NCBI GenBank assembly: GCA_020435025.1
Contig: JAGRAG010000205.1
Span: 1 to 6,973 of the forward strand
DNA from: Bdellovibrionales bacterium
GTDB taxonomy: Bacteria; Bdellovibrionota; Bdellovibrionia; Bdellovibrionales; UBA1609
Length of the DNA: 6,973 nt
Reading direction: 5' to 3'
The position numbers and the translations under genes are program-made. This document shows, one piece after another, positions 1 to 5,899 of the stretch (its first letter is position 1; each line of letters opens with the position of its first letter). The notes under the pieces are model-generated. The model ran no database searches and was not told the origin of the DNA. It saw only the letters and a list, made by a program, of their open reading frames with translations.

Positions 1-1
1 T

Positions 2-1576
2 CGCCAAAGCCCAGGACTGACACGTTTGGTTCTGACTCGAGCCGAAGAAGAGTTTTATGGTTGGGTGTCTGTTCAGAAGCATCTTGATGAAGGGTATTCA
101 GAGATTTTAAAGAACCTCCCTTTTCAAAGTGAACTATATGGCGGAGAAAGAAGTTCAAGAACCATTCAACAGAATCTTGAAGGGAAGATGAAGCCATTTC
201 CCAAACATGGCATTCACTTTATTGAAATGGACCACATAGTTCGGTTTACGGATCCGTTGTACTTACCAAATGATCCTACGGCCATGATTGTATACCCATC
301 TGAACGAAAGAGTTTGGGTCTTGCTCATGGAATTCACAGTTTGTCGCGGTCTAACATATTACGAGCTTTAACCCGCCTGCTTTTTAGAGGTTACTCCACT
401 CAGAAAAATTTTATGGAGGGGATTTCTGAAGAGGAACTACAAGACTTTTATTTTGATAATCGAGAATTAGGGACTGATTTGGAGGTCTTTGATCCGCGTA
501 ATTCCAATGTGGGCGAACGGGCTTTTATGGAAGGGAACCTATTTACCGGTCATTCTGATGGGATGAATAACACTGTAAGAGAGGTTTTGGAGATGCCTTC
601 GCACTTTGTAGCCTTGCCGGAGCCAAATGAGAAACCAGCAAAGGTACGACGTAGAGTTTCAGCAATACAGAGGCGCAAGATGCGGGCCGAGAAAGAGCGA
701 CAAGAACGTAAGTTGGATAGCATGGATCGCTCCTATGGCAAAGCCAACAAGAAGGGTCCTTTAGAGTCTATTGCAGATATTTATGAACGACCCAATCGAA
801 GATTACTATCTTTCAAAGAAACATTAGATTTGATTGCCTATATGTATTCTGGAGGTATTTTAAGAGATAGAATGTACAAATTTTTTGTTGGTAAGTGTGG
901 AGTAGCTATTTCTCGTGAGGGAACCGTTGTTGTTGATTATTCTAAAATTCCCAAGATTGAGAGGTCTTGTGTAGAGCGCTATTTTATTGAAGGAACAGAT
1001 CTTTTCTTTATCGGGATGCCTAATATGATTAAGTACCTTAAAAAAAGAACAGGTCCTGCCCAAAACGAGATCGTGAATGTATTTATCGAAACTTCAAAGC
1101 GTTTTGATGAACCTAATGAGTATATTGAGCAATCAGAATTGGCTTTCCTTGCAATGATTGCTCAGTATTCTGAAGCTTTGATGGTCCGTTTCGACACGAA
1201 TGAGAATCAGATTATTTCAAATGAAGAAATATGGACCTACGTATACCCTGTATTTCGTGGATTTATTCATAAAATGGCTTTGGAAAAATATAGTAGAAAC
1301 TTAACGGATGAAGGAGATGTCCGTTCGACATTCGCTTTTATTGTCGATCACGGAAAATTACCTGAAGGGAATTTTGATCTTATCAAGATTTGGCTCAACA
1401 GCCTATTTCATTTTGATGACTCGATGAATTGGGATCTGTCTATGGATAGAGGTGACATTATAAAGGTGTTTTCCGCTGTTGTGAGGGCGTCAAGAGATAC
1501 AGATCCTAAAGAGTCCTCAAAGGAACATTTAAATGCTAAAACCTATGAACCTGACGAAGTCATTTACGGCCCCTAA
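2..1576 (+). CDS. Large protein of unknown function with an EF-hand-like motif, 3' part only
   Basis: The reading frame is open from base 2 to a TAA at 1574-1576, with no stop before the left edge, so the gene starts outside the window. The TTG at 26 is only the first possible start codon and is probably internal. Residue numbers here count from it (516 aa). Residues 390-401, DTNENQIISNEE, fit the 12-residue EF-hand loop at positions 1, 3, 5, 8 and 12, with Gln instead of the usual Gly at position 6. Helix-like flanks lie on both sides (about 373-389 and 402-416), so calcium binding is plausible. Residues 204-235 are very basic (RRR, QRRK, repeated ER/ER), suggesting a coiled or nucleic-acid/peptidoglycan-facing linker. 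No signal peptide or membrane segment is seen in the visible part. I do not recognise the family. It could be the C-terminal half of a large exported protein, but this cannot be shown here. Confidence 0.85.
   Translation, partial: RQSPGLTRLVLTRAEEEFYGWVSVQKHLDEGYSEILKNLPFQSELYGGERSSRTIQQNLEGKMKPFPKHGIHFIEMDHIVRFTDPLYLPNDPTAMIVYPSERKSLGLAHGIHSLSRSNILRALTRLLFRGYSTQKNFMEGISEEELQDFYFDNRELGTDLEVFDPRNSNVGERAFMEGNLFTGHSDGMNNTVREVLEMPSHFVALPEPNEKPAKVRRRVSAIQRRKMRAEKERQERKLDSMDRSYGKANKKGPLESIADIYERPNRRLLSFKETLDLIAYMYSGGILRDRMYKFFVGKCGVAISREGTVVVDYSKIPKIERSCVERYFIEGTDLFFIGMPNMIKYLKKRTGPAQNEIVNVFIETSKRFDEPNEYIEQSELAFLAMIAQYSEALMVRFDTNENQIISNEEIWTYVYPVFRGFIHKMALEKYSRNLTDEGDVRSTFAFIVDHGKLPEGNFDLIKIWLNSLFHFDDSMNWDLSMDRGDIIKVFSAVVRASRDTDPKESSKEHLNAKTYEPDEVIYGP
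1193..1228 (+). other. EF-hand-like calcium-binding loop inside the left-edge gene
   Basis: The encoded loop DTNENQIISNEE carries Asp1, Asn3, Asn5, Ile8 and Glu12, the ligand and hydrophobic positions of a canonical EF-hand. Gln replaces Gly at position 6. The preceding stretch AFLAMIAQYSEALMVRF and the following EIWTYVYPVFRGF look like the entering and exiting helices. A possible degenerate second motif lies about 70 residues downstream (DDSMNWDLSMDRGDIIKVF), but it lacks the Glu/Asp at position 12. Confidence 0.6.
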
Positions 1577-1609
1577 AAGTCGTTGTTAGCTTCATAAACA
1601 GAACTTTTT
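1575..1609 (+). terminator. Possible weak terminator after the left-edge gene
   Basis: AAAAGT at 1575-1580 pairs with ACTTTT at 1603-1608, and inside it TGTT (1584-1587) pairs with AACA (1597-1600). The 3' arm merges into a run of five T. The hairpin begins inside the stop codon. The stem is almost entirely A/T, so it would be a weak terminator. The long palindrome just downstream could do the job instead. Confidence 0.25.
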
Positions 1610-1611
1610 GA

Positions 1612-1793
1612 TTGCAAGTAAATTCCTTATTAAGAATTTTGAATGAGTTCACTTTCCTTCAAAAGCACGTTCGGATCGGCAGGCCGCGCAGGTACGATGT
1701 CCGTGTAGTGAGCGGTGTTGCCGTCCCCTCTGTTTGAGTCTTTTAAGGGATAAAGAATTCACACAAAATTCGTAATAAGGAATTTACTTGCAA
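1612..1793. repeat. 182-bp near-palindromic intergenic element with 29-bp inverted arms
   Basis: Bases 1612-1640 are the reverse complement of 1765-1793 at 28 of 29 positions. The outer ends read TTGCAAGTAAATTCC and GGAATTTACTTGCAA. The complementarity continues inward without gaps, though weaker: 1641-1665 against 1740-1764, 17 of 25 matches plus two possible G-T pairs. The GC-rich core folds again: GGA (1673-1675) with TCC (1724-1726), CGGCA (1677-1681) with TGCCG (1719-1723), and CCGC (1684-1687) with GCGG (1712-1715). Almost the whole element can therefore form one rod-like hairpin on either strand. It lies between convergent genes and contains no ORF. It could be a MITE-like or ERIC-like mobile palindrome, a structured RNA, or a bidirectional transcription barrier. 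I see no target-site duplication at its ends. Confidence 0.85.
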
Positions 1794-1843
1794 CTAAAGT
1801 GTATTATCCGTTCTGCTGTGTTGGGCGAAAGGGGAGATTCGCT

Positions 1844-2707
1844 TTAAAGGTTTTTGAGATATTCAAAAGATTCATGAGAGGTTCGGCCTTTTTTGAGTTC
1901 GACAATGATATCTTTACAAATCATGGTCTGGAAAGAGGCATTTAGACTGTAGATCTCTTTAGCGATTCGTAGACGATCCCGACTTTTTGAATATTTAAAT
2001 TTAATCCGACTGTGCCAATAAGAAAGTAGACTGGTGAGAAAGATAATTGGACCAACAATTGGCAAAAGAAAGATGGAAGTCGTTCCTAATTCTGATCGGT
2101 GCCGCTTTTGAATCTGAAACCCAGAAAGAACTGCCAAAGTACGTAGCTTAGAAATTGTTAACAAGAAGATGTGACCAAAATACATGCGATTGTCGGACTT
2201 GTTTGAAAACCAAATGCTATCGAGTTCACTAGGAGCTTGTCGTTTCCAATAATCACTTTCTGTGAGAAGTTGGGAAAGGCGGGCGCGAATATGGGAAAGA
2301 CTCGGGGTTGTTAAAAAAAGCGTGCCTTGTGGTTTGAGCACTCTGTGAAACTCTTTAAAAACACCGAGTTGATCCTGCATATGTTCAATACCCTCTTGGC
2401 AAATCACAAAATCAAATTCAGCGTCGGCAAAAGGTAAAGGGTCTGCGAGATCGATATATTGACATGCACCTTCGAGTTTAAAGAACTCCGGATAAAGATC
2501 AGCAGAAACGACTTCTGCTCCTTTCTTTCTAAACAAGTACGTGGCCCGTCCATCTCCAGCCGGACAATCCAATACTTTTTTTCCAGCCAAGTTTCCCAGA
2601 GATTCGATGTATTTTCGGACTGGTATGTTGATCCCTTCATTGGGGTAGTTAAAAGACTCCACGAAGTTAAGCGTCCAATTGGCCAAAAACTTTGGCAATG
2701 ACATCAT
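1844..2707 (-). CDS. Class I SAM-dependent methyltransferase with C-terminal hydrophobic segment
   Basis: This gene encodes about 287 aa from the ATG at 2707-2705. A TTG at 2752 would add 15 residues but has no better support; the double ATG has GGTGG 7 nt upstream. The N-terminal half is a Methyltransf_11/UbiE-like Rossmann domain. It has the SAM loop VLDCPAGDGRAT, an acidic residue ending strand 2 (VVSADLYP), a post-I segment (DLADPLPF), EFDFVICQEGIEHMQD, and the late motif EFHRVLKPQGTLFLTTPS. The later YFGHIFLLTISKLRTLAVLSGF resembles methyltransferases found in polysaccharide and lipid clusters. After it, about 20 hydrophobic residues (SIFLLPIVGPIIFLTSLLSY) suggest membrane attachment, followed by a basic tail. 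The substrate is unknown. The gene overlaps the end of the upstream reductase-like gene by about 40 nt, so the two are probably translated together. The methyltransferase call is firm; the membrane anchor is an inference. Confidence 0.9.
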   Translation of the reverse strand: MMSLPKFLANWTLNFVESFNYPNEGINIPVRKYIESLGNLAGKKVLDCPAGDGRATYLFRKKGAEVVSADLYPEFFKLEGACQYIDLADPLPFADAEFDFVICQEGIEHMQDQLGVFKEFHRVLKPQGTLFLTTPSLSHIRARLSQLLTESDYWKRQAPSELDSIWFSNKSDNRMYFGHIFLLTISKLRTLAVLSGFQIQKRHRSELGTTSIFLLPIVGPIIFLTSLLSYWHSRIKFKYSKSRDRLRIAKEIYSLNASFQTMICKDIIVELKKGRTSHESFEYLKNL

Positions 2708-3974
2708 GGCCGAGCCACCAAACCGGACTTTGTAGATCCTGCGAACGGTCAATCATAAGTCGACCGCAGGCTTGAAAAACAACTTCACTCAGGTTTGCAA
2801 CAATCAGTTCTTTGTCGGATTTGTGAATCTCTAAAAACTTTGAAGAGGTGTCTCTCATCAAATTCATTTGGGTTTCGAAATTGTGCTGAGGCCAAGTCGA
2901 AAATTCTGTGAGTTTTTTAATCTCAGGATGGGCAAAATACAAGTCGGCACCGTCCAACAACTCATCTAACGAGTGCTCTTCTAAGAGCAGGGCTTCACAG
3001 GCTTGAAAGAGGCGATCGACTTTTTCTTTATTTTCACATTCCTTTTTTAATGCCCGAATGAGTGGATATAAGGAGACCTCAACTCCTAGAAAAATACCGC
3101 TAGAGTTGGTAAGAATTTCTGGAGCATTGAAAACGGAGACTTGAACTCCTTTCTCCCAAAATTCTTTGGCAATCTCTTCAAGGCGCAGTTTCGCCCATCC
3201 TTGTAAATAGGGAGCATAGCTTTGCCACTGGTAGTGATCTTTCATTAAAATTTCAGTACCATGATAACCATAGGAAACATATCTAACAGTTCGTCCTCGA
3301 CCTTCAATTTTATTTCTCAATTCCGATGAGAGGTCGAGTAAGTGATAAAGAGTTTCTCCAGTGACTTCTTGAAAGTTTCTTTCACACAGACGGCCAATGT
3401 CACTTTCCCAAAACGTTTGTGAAGAAAAGTATCTTGGACCAGACCCTTTAAAAACACGATTCGCAGCGGGCATAACCACTTTGGCTCGAGGAAATCCACC
3501 AGCCATAGTATGAACAAAAAGCACGTTTGCGCTTTCTGGAATTTCTTTTTCTAACTGAACTAAATAATCTTGGACAGCTTTGCGAAATCGGATTCGACCA
3601 GCTTTTTGTGACTCCTCAACTTGTGCAAAATCAAGCTCAGCAGACTCCCAATGACTCAACTTGATACCCTTAAGTTGATCAACGGGCGAAGGACCTTGTT
3701 TCGAAGGCTCTAAATCAAAACCGGCTTCAAGAGGGACGTTAACAAGAGGGGCTTCTTTCTCGCGAAGCTCGTCGGAAGTTAAACATCGCAATTGTAGGTT
3801 TTCGTCCCGACGCCCTACTGTAGAGTAGATGATCTTCATCCCAGCTTTTTTGGCTTCGTCAACGATGCCATTGGCATAGCCTCTTTGAAAGAGCTCTCCA
3901 AATACGACTAATACATCCCCACTTCCGTATTTGTGTCTCTGCGGAACGTCTCGTAAAGGATGATATGTACCCAT
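2667..3974 (-). CDS. Enoyl-reductase-like protein (SDR superfamily, FabV/FabMG-like)
   Basis: This gene encodes 435 aa starting at an ATG with a strong AAGGAG site 5 nt upstream. Residues 20-56 look like an NAD(P)-binding first strand and helix: VLVVFGELFQRGYANG, then EAKKAGMKIIYSTVGRR, comparable to the G...R.(I/Y)A.GIA pattern of enoyl-ACP reductases. Residues 231-262 contain YVSYGYHGTEI and then Y253-APYLQGWA-K262, a Tyr-X8-Lys spacing ending in G-x-A-K. FabV and trans-2-enoyl-CoA reductases use Tyr-X8-Lys with a similar SYIG...GxAK context, and they are also about 400 aa, far longer than FabI (about 260 aa). From memory, related proteins are named 'enoyl ACP reductase FabMG family'; I could not check this. 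The predicted role is NAD(P)H-dependent reduction of an unsaturated acyl or similar substrate in the cytoplasm. It is the first gene of an operon with the overlapping methyltransferase. The substrate is uncertain. Confidence 0.85.
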   Translation of the reverse strand: MGTYHPLRDVPQRHKYGSGDVLVVFGELFQRGYANGIVDEAKKAGMKIIYSTVGRRDENLQLRCLTSDELREKEAPLVNVPLEAGFDLEPSKQGPSPVDQLKGIKLSHWESAELDFAQVEESQKAGRIRFRKAVQDYLVQLEKEIPESANVLFVHTMAGGFPRAKVVMPAANRVFKGSGPRYFSSQTFWESDIGRLCERNFQEVTGETLYHLLDLSSELRNKIEGRGRTVRYVSYGYHGTEILMKDHYQWQSYAPYLQGWAKLRLEEIAKEFWEKGVQVSVFNAPEILTNSSGIFLGVEVSLYPLIRALKKECENKEKVDRLFQACEALLLEEHSLDELLDGADLYFAHPEIKKLTEFSTWPQHNFETQMNLMRDTSSKFLEIHKSDKELIVANLSEVVFQACGRLMIDRSQDLQSPVWWLGHDVIAKVFGQLDA

Positions 3975-3979
3975 GATGT

Positions 3980-3985
3980 CTCCTT
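3980..3985 (-). promoter_or_regulatory. Ribosome binding site of the reductase-like gene
   Basis: AAGGAG on the minus strand lies 5 nt before the ATG. It is the clearest Shine-Dalgarno site in the window and fixes this start. Confidence 0.75.
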
Positions 3986-4002
3986 GGTGAATTTATGAGA
4001 CT

Positions 4003-4015
4003 GCGGTCAAACCGC
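4003..4015. promoter_or_regulatory. Short GC-rich dyad in the leader of the minus operon
   Basis: GCGGT and ACCGC are separated by three bases (CAA). The dyad lies about 30 nt upstream of the reductase-like start codon and could be a small leader hairpin or an operator half-site pair. The arms are only 5 bp, so chance is possible. Confidence 0.25.
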
Positions 4016-4049
4016 CTATTTGAATCTAAGAAGCTTTAGATCTAACTCA

Positions 4050-4066
4050 ACGTATTTTATATACGT
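4050..4066. promoter_or_regulatory. Dyad ACGTAT-N5-ATACGT over a minus-strand -10-like TATAAA
   Basis: The 6-bp arms match perfectly with a 5-bp spacer. On the minus strand the element reads ACGTATATAAAATACGT and includes TATAAA, a possible -10 box for the reductase/methyltransferase operon. No good -35 hexamer is seen upstream. A repressor bound here would cover that box; this is inference. Confidence 0.35.
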
Positions 4067-4157
4067 CTTCTCGAATCTGAAGGGTTTCCAATCCAAATCT
4101 ATCCCGGCTTGGTGAAGGTCTCAAGGTCGGTATCTTAGGTAGGCAAGTCCGACATTT

Positions 4158-4176
4158 CAAGTGCAACTTTCACTTG
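4158..4176. promoter_or_regulatory. Dyad CAAGTG-N7-CACTTG
   Basis: Perfect 6-bp arms flank a 7-bp spacer in the middle of the divergent region. It could be an operator or a small hairpin. It is not distinguishable from chance without comparison to related genomes. Confidence 0.25.
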
Positions 4177-4205
4177 TTCCCAGGGAATTATGAACTCTTC
4201 GAAAA

Positions 4206-4233
4206 CTTTAAGGCTATGTGATCACATTTAAAG
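4206..4233. promoter_or_regulatory. Nested palindrome centred on ATGTGATCACAT
   Basis: Bases 4216-4227 are a perfect 12-bp palindrome, ATGTGATCACAT. It is flanked by CTTTAA (4206-4211) and TTAAAG (4228-4233), an outer inverted pair with an asymmetric GGCT bulge on the left. The core contains TGTGA and TCACA half-sites like those of CRP/FNR-type regulators, but with no spacer instead of six bases, so it is not a normal CRP site. It sits between the two divergent operons and is a reasonable operator candidate. Confidence 0.4.
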
Positions 4234-4259
4234 CATCTTGAATTAATTACCGCTTCATT

Positions 4260-4276
4260 TTTACAAAGGATGTAAA
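4260..4276. promoter_or_regulatory. Dyad TTTACA-N5-TGTAAA
   Basis: Perfect 6-bp arms are separated by AAGGA. The form and spacing suit a homodimeric helix-turn-helix regulator. It lies about 70 bp upstream of the candidate plus-strand promoter. Confidence 0.35.
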
Positions 4277-4344
4277 TATCTCCTTAAAAATGACTAAAAA
4301 GATTAATAAATACGCAAACTTATAAAAATCTAACAAGGGGTCTT

Positions 4345-4372
4345 TTGACTTTTCAGATTCTGTTTTGATAAA
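4345..4372 (+). promoter_or_regulatory. Candidate sigma-70-type promoter for the barrel/lipoprotein operon
   Basis: TTGACT (4345-4350) matches five of six -35 positions. GATAAA (4367-4372) matches four of six -10 positions, with a 16-bp spacer. It would give a leader of about 170 nt before the annotated start at 4553. A second, weaker option is TCGACA (4414-4419) with TATAGA (4436-4441), also spaced by 16. Confidence 0.4.
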
Positions 4373-4392
4373 TAGCAAATATCAGAAAACAA

Positions 4393-4404
4393 GAGTGTTC
4401 ACTC
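4393..4404. promoter_or_regulatory. Short dyad GAGTG-TT-CACTC
   Basis: The 5-bp arms with a 2-bp spacer lie just downstream of the candidate promoter, where a bound repressor could block transcription. Just beyond it, 4411-4430 can form a 6-bp hairpin with one wobble pair and an 8-nt loop. Both are weak signals. Confidence 0.2.
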
Positions 4405-4461
4405 GTCCCCCAGTCGACAATTAGCGGCTGGTGTATATAGATAATGCATTGAATAAATTTA

Positions 4462-4478
4462 ATTTAGTGTGATTTAGT
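4462..4478 (+). repeat. Tandem ATTTAGT repeats spaced one helical turn
   Basis: ATTTAGT occurs at 4462-4468 and again at 4472-4478, exactly 10 bp apart. A related TTTAGA follows at 4494-4499. Direct repeats spaced by about one helical turn are typical of response-regulator sites, but in AT-rich DNA this may be chance. Confidence 0.2.
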
Positions 4479-4526
4479 TAGTAAAAACAAATGTTTAGAT
4501 AAAATTGCAAAGGGTATAAAGTTTGA

Positions 4527-4556
4527 ATGGAAGATTGTAAGCCTTTTAAATTTTGA
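4527..4556 (+). other. Possible 9-codon leader ORF overlapping the barrel gene start
   Basis: An ATG at 4527 opens a short frame, MEDCKPFKF, whose TGA (4554-4556) overlaps the TTG at 4553-4555 in the arrangement TTGA. Such overlaps can couple translation. The only upstream Shine-Dalgarno-like AGGG is 12 nt away, which is long. It may be accidental. Confidence 0.2.
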
Positions 4557-5899
4557 GAGAGGAGAAAGGCATCGAACAGGGTACGTTTACGAATTCAACC
4601 AATCCGCTAAGGATTGAGCTGAGAAGAGGCCGAAGTCCTTATCAGCTTTTCTTTCAGCGAATAATTCAGATCCAGAAGAAACTGCGATCTGAAGCGATAA
4701 GCTATGCCTTTTGCTTTTTAATGATCCTATTGTTTAATTCTTCATCTCTTTTCACTGCTGTTGCCAGTGAACCGATTCCGACTCTGATTGCTTCTTCTCA
4801 ATTGGAGAAAGAAGATTTCGAAACAGCTTCTTTGAGTTGGGTTTCTCCTGGAGATCAGCGGCGAGAAGAACTCCAGGGAAAGTGGAATTTGCGATTTGGG
4901 GGCAGGAACTTTTCTGAAGCCGAGGATGAAGCTACACACATTAGAATGGGTCTATTTGTAAAAGGCTCTTATGGGCTGTCCAGCCATATGAGTTTGCATG
5001 CGGATACAGGAGTTTCATTGGTCAGTGGCCGAGAACAGAGTCGGTTTGCGCCTGCAGGTGAAGACAGTAGCCAAATATTAGTAAATCAGTTTTATTTTAA
5101 CTATGAGCCGGCCGATAGGTTGTACTTGCGAATTGGAGCTCTTTCCCAAGGACACATTGGTAACTCCAATTTGATAGATCCAAAAATGAGCTTTCCGGGG
5201 CTTATGCAGCAAGTTTGGTGGTCCGGAGACGCTTGGGTTTCAAAACTCACCCTTCAACAGGTGATTCCGACGTCAAAGAGTTTGGATGTCGATCGCCAAG
5301 AAAAAGAACGGCTTCCTACTTTTTATTCAGAAACTTTTTCTCTTTTGTACAAGACCAAAAAATGGTGGGAGATCGAGGGATCACTAACTCACTTTCGATT
5401 TAGTAATCTACCCAGTGTTGTGGCGGCAAAAAGTGGTCAGTTAGGGAACACGATAAATGGAGAATACAATGCAAATTCTCAATTTCTGTTTGAGTTCAAT
5501 GGATTGAGTGCTTCCGGAGGTCTTTGTCTTTGTGGTTTTGAAGCGATTCAATACTATTTGGGGTACAGTTATTTAGAAAATCTAGAAGCAGATCGTGGAT
5601 TTAGTAAGGGAGAGACTTTGAGCTTGGCTGTGGGGATTGCAGGGGGAAATGTTGTGTTTAAACCAAAGTTTACACTCATTTATAATGAGTCGGACTCGAG
5701 TCCTGCATATTATAATGATTCAGGACGAGGACATAATAATCGGCAAGGAACGGAGTCGGCTTTATCTTTAGAGTTCACAAAGTTGAACTTCAAGCTCTTG
5801 GCAAAATACACTTCGGTAGACACGATAAATGATGATCCTTTTCAAGATAGCTTAGCGACAACCTATGTCGGACTGGAGACCATGCATGTGGACTTCTAA
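4553..5899 (+). CDS. Putative outer-membrane beta-barrel protein with long N-terminal extension
   Basis: The longest frame (448 aa) starts at a TTG with a poor ribosome site, so the start is uncertain. No ATG precedes the signal segment in frame. Residues 42-49 are charged (QKKLRSEA), 50-71 are hydrophobic and end in AVA before SEP, which fits a signal peptide cut near residue 71. The mature part is rich in alternating aromatic/hydrophobic strands separated by polar turns (for example VNQFYFNYEPADRLYLRIGAL, YYLGYSYLENL, SLSLEFTKLNF-like stretches), and the protein ends in Phe (GLETMHVDF), as barrels inserted by the BAM machinery usually do. This supports a porin-like or adhesin barrel of roughly 375 mature residues. 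Odd point: a CLC pair at residues 325-327, unusual for a barrel. I do not recognise a named family. The 3' end overlaps the lipoprotein gene by 14 nt. Confidence 0.8.
   Translation: MREEKGIEQGTFTNSTNPLRIELRRGRSPYQLFFQRIIQIQKKLRSEAISYAFCFLMILLFNSSSLFTAVASEPIPTLIASSQLEKEDFETASLSWVSPGDQRREELQGKWNLRFGGRNFSEAEDEATHIRMGLFVKGSYGLSSHMSLHADTGVSLVSGREQSRFAPAGEDSSQILVNQFYFNYEPADRLYLRIGALSQGHIGNSNLIDPKMSFPGLMQQVWWSGDAWVSKLTLQQVIPTSKSLDVDRQEKERLPTFYSETFSLLYKTKKWWEIEGSLTHFRFSNLPSVVAAKSGQLGNTINGEYNANSQFLFEFNGLSASGGLCLCGFEAIQYYLGYSYLENLEADRGFSKGETLSLAVGIAGGNVVFKPKFTLIYNESDSSPAYYNDSGRGHNNRQGTESALSLEFTKLNFKLLAKYTSVDTINDDPFQDSLATTYVGLETMHVDF
5875..5878 (+). promoter_or_regulatory. Ribosome binding site of the lipoprotein gene
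   Basis: GGAG lies 7 nt before the ATG at 5886 and within the end of the barrel gene. It favours this ATG over the one at 5882, which is in the barrel's own frame. Confidence 0.6.

Larger units (their letters stand above)
3975..4552. other. 578-bp divergent intergenic control region
   Basis: The stretch lies between the start of the minus-strand operon and the start of the plus-strand operon and has no convincing gene. The right half (about 4230-4550) is strongly AT-rich. It contains a plausible plus-strand promoter, several short perfect dyads (listed separately) and tandem ATTTAGT repeats. In 578 bases one or two 6-bp dyads with short spacers are expected by chance, so no single one should be trusted alone. 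It must contain promoters for both operons, and there is room for a small RNA. Confidence 0.7.

Noticed and set aside
1612..1793. Integron attC site, retron msr-msd or c-di-GMP riboswitch as an explanation of the palindrome
   Set aside because: No RYYYAAC/GTTRRRY core pair sits at the ends, no integrase or reverse transcriptase gene is nearby, and the core does not resemble the GEMM riboswitch. A riboswitch would also not be expected between convergent 3' ends.
1825..1842. GCGAA/TTCGC hairpin as terminator of the methyltransferase gene
   Set aside because: The stem is only 5 bp with an 8-nt loop and has no T-run on the minus strand after it.
2459..2701. Plus-strand ORF of 80 codons opposite the methyltransferase gene
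   Set aside because: It runs antisense to a well-supported methyltransferase domain and has no recognisable motif.
3317..3517. Alternative minus-strand ORF within the reductase-like gene
   Set aside because: It is a shifted frame inside a long gene with a convincing protein and has no ribosome site of note.
4190..4231. Small ORF MNSSKTLRLCDHI in the divergent region
   Set aside because: It is 13 codons long and overlaps the nested palindrome. The AGGGA before it is too close to the ATG for a typical site.
4539..4556. Programmed -1 frameshift joining the 9-codon leader ORF to the barrel frame at CCTTTTAAATTTTGA
   Set aside because: The bases are T/A-rich but do not form an in-frame X-XXY-YYZ slippery heptamer, and no downstream pseudoknot is evident.
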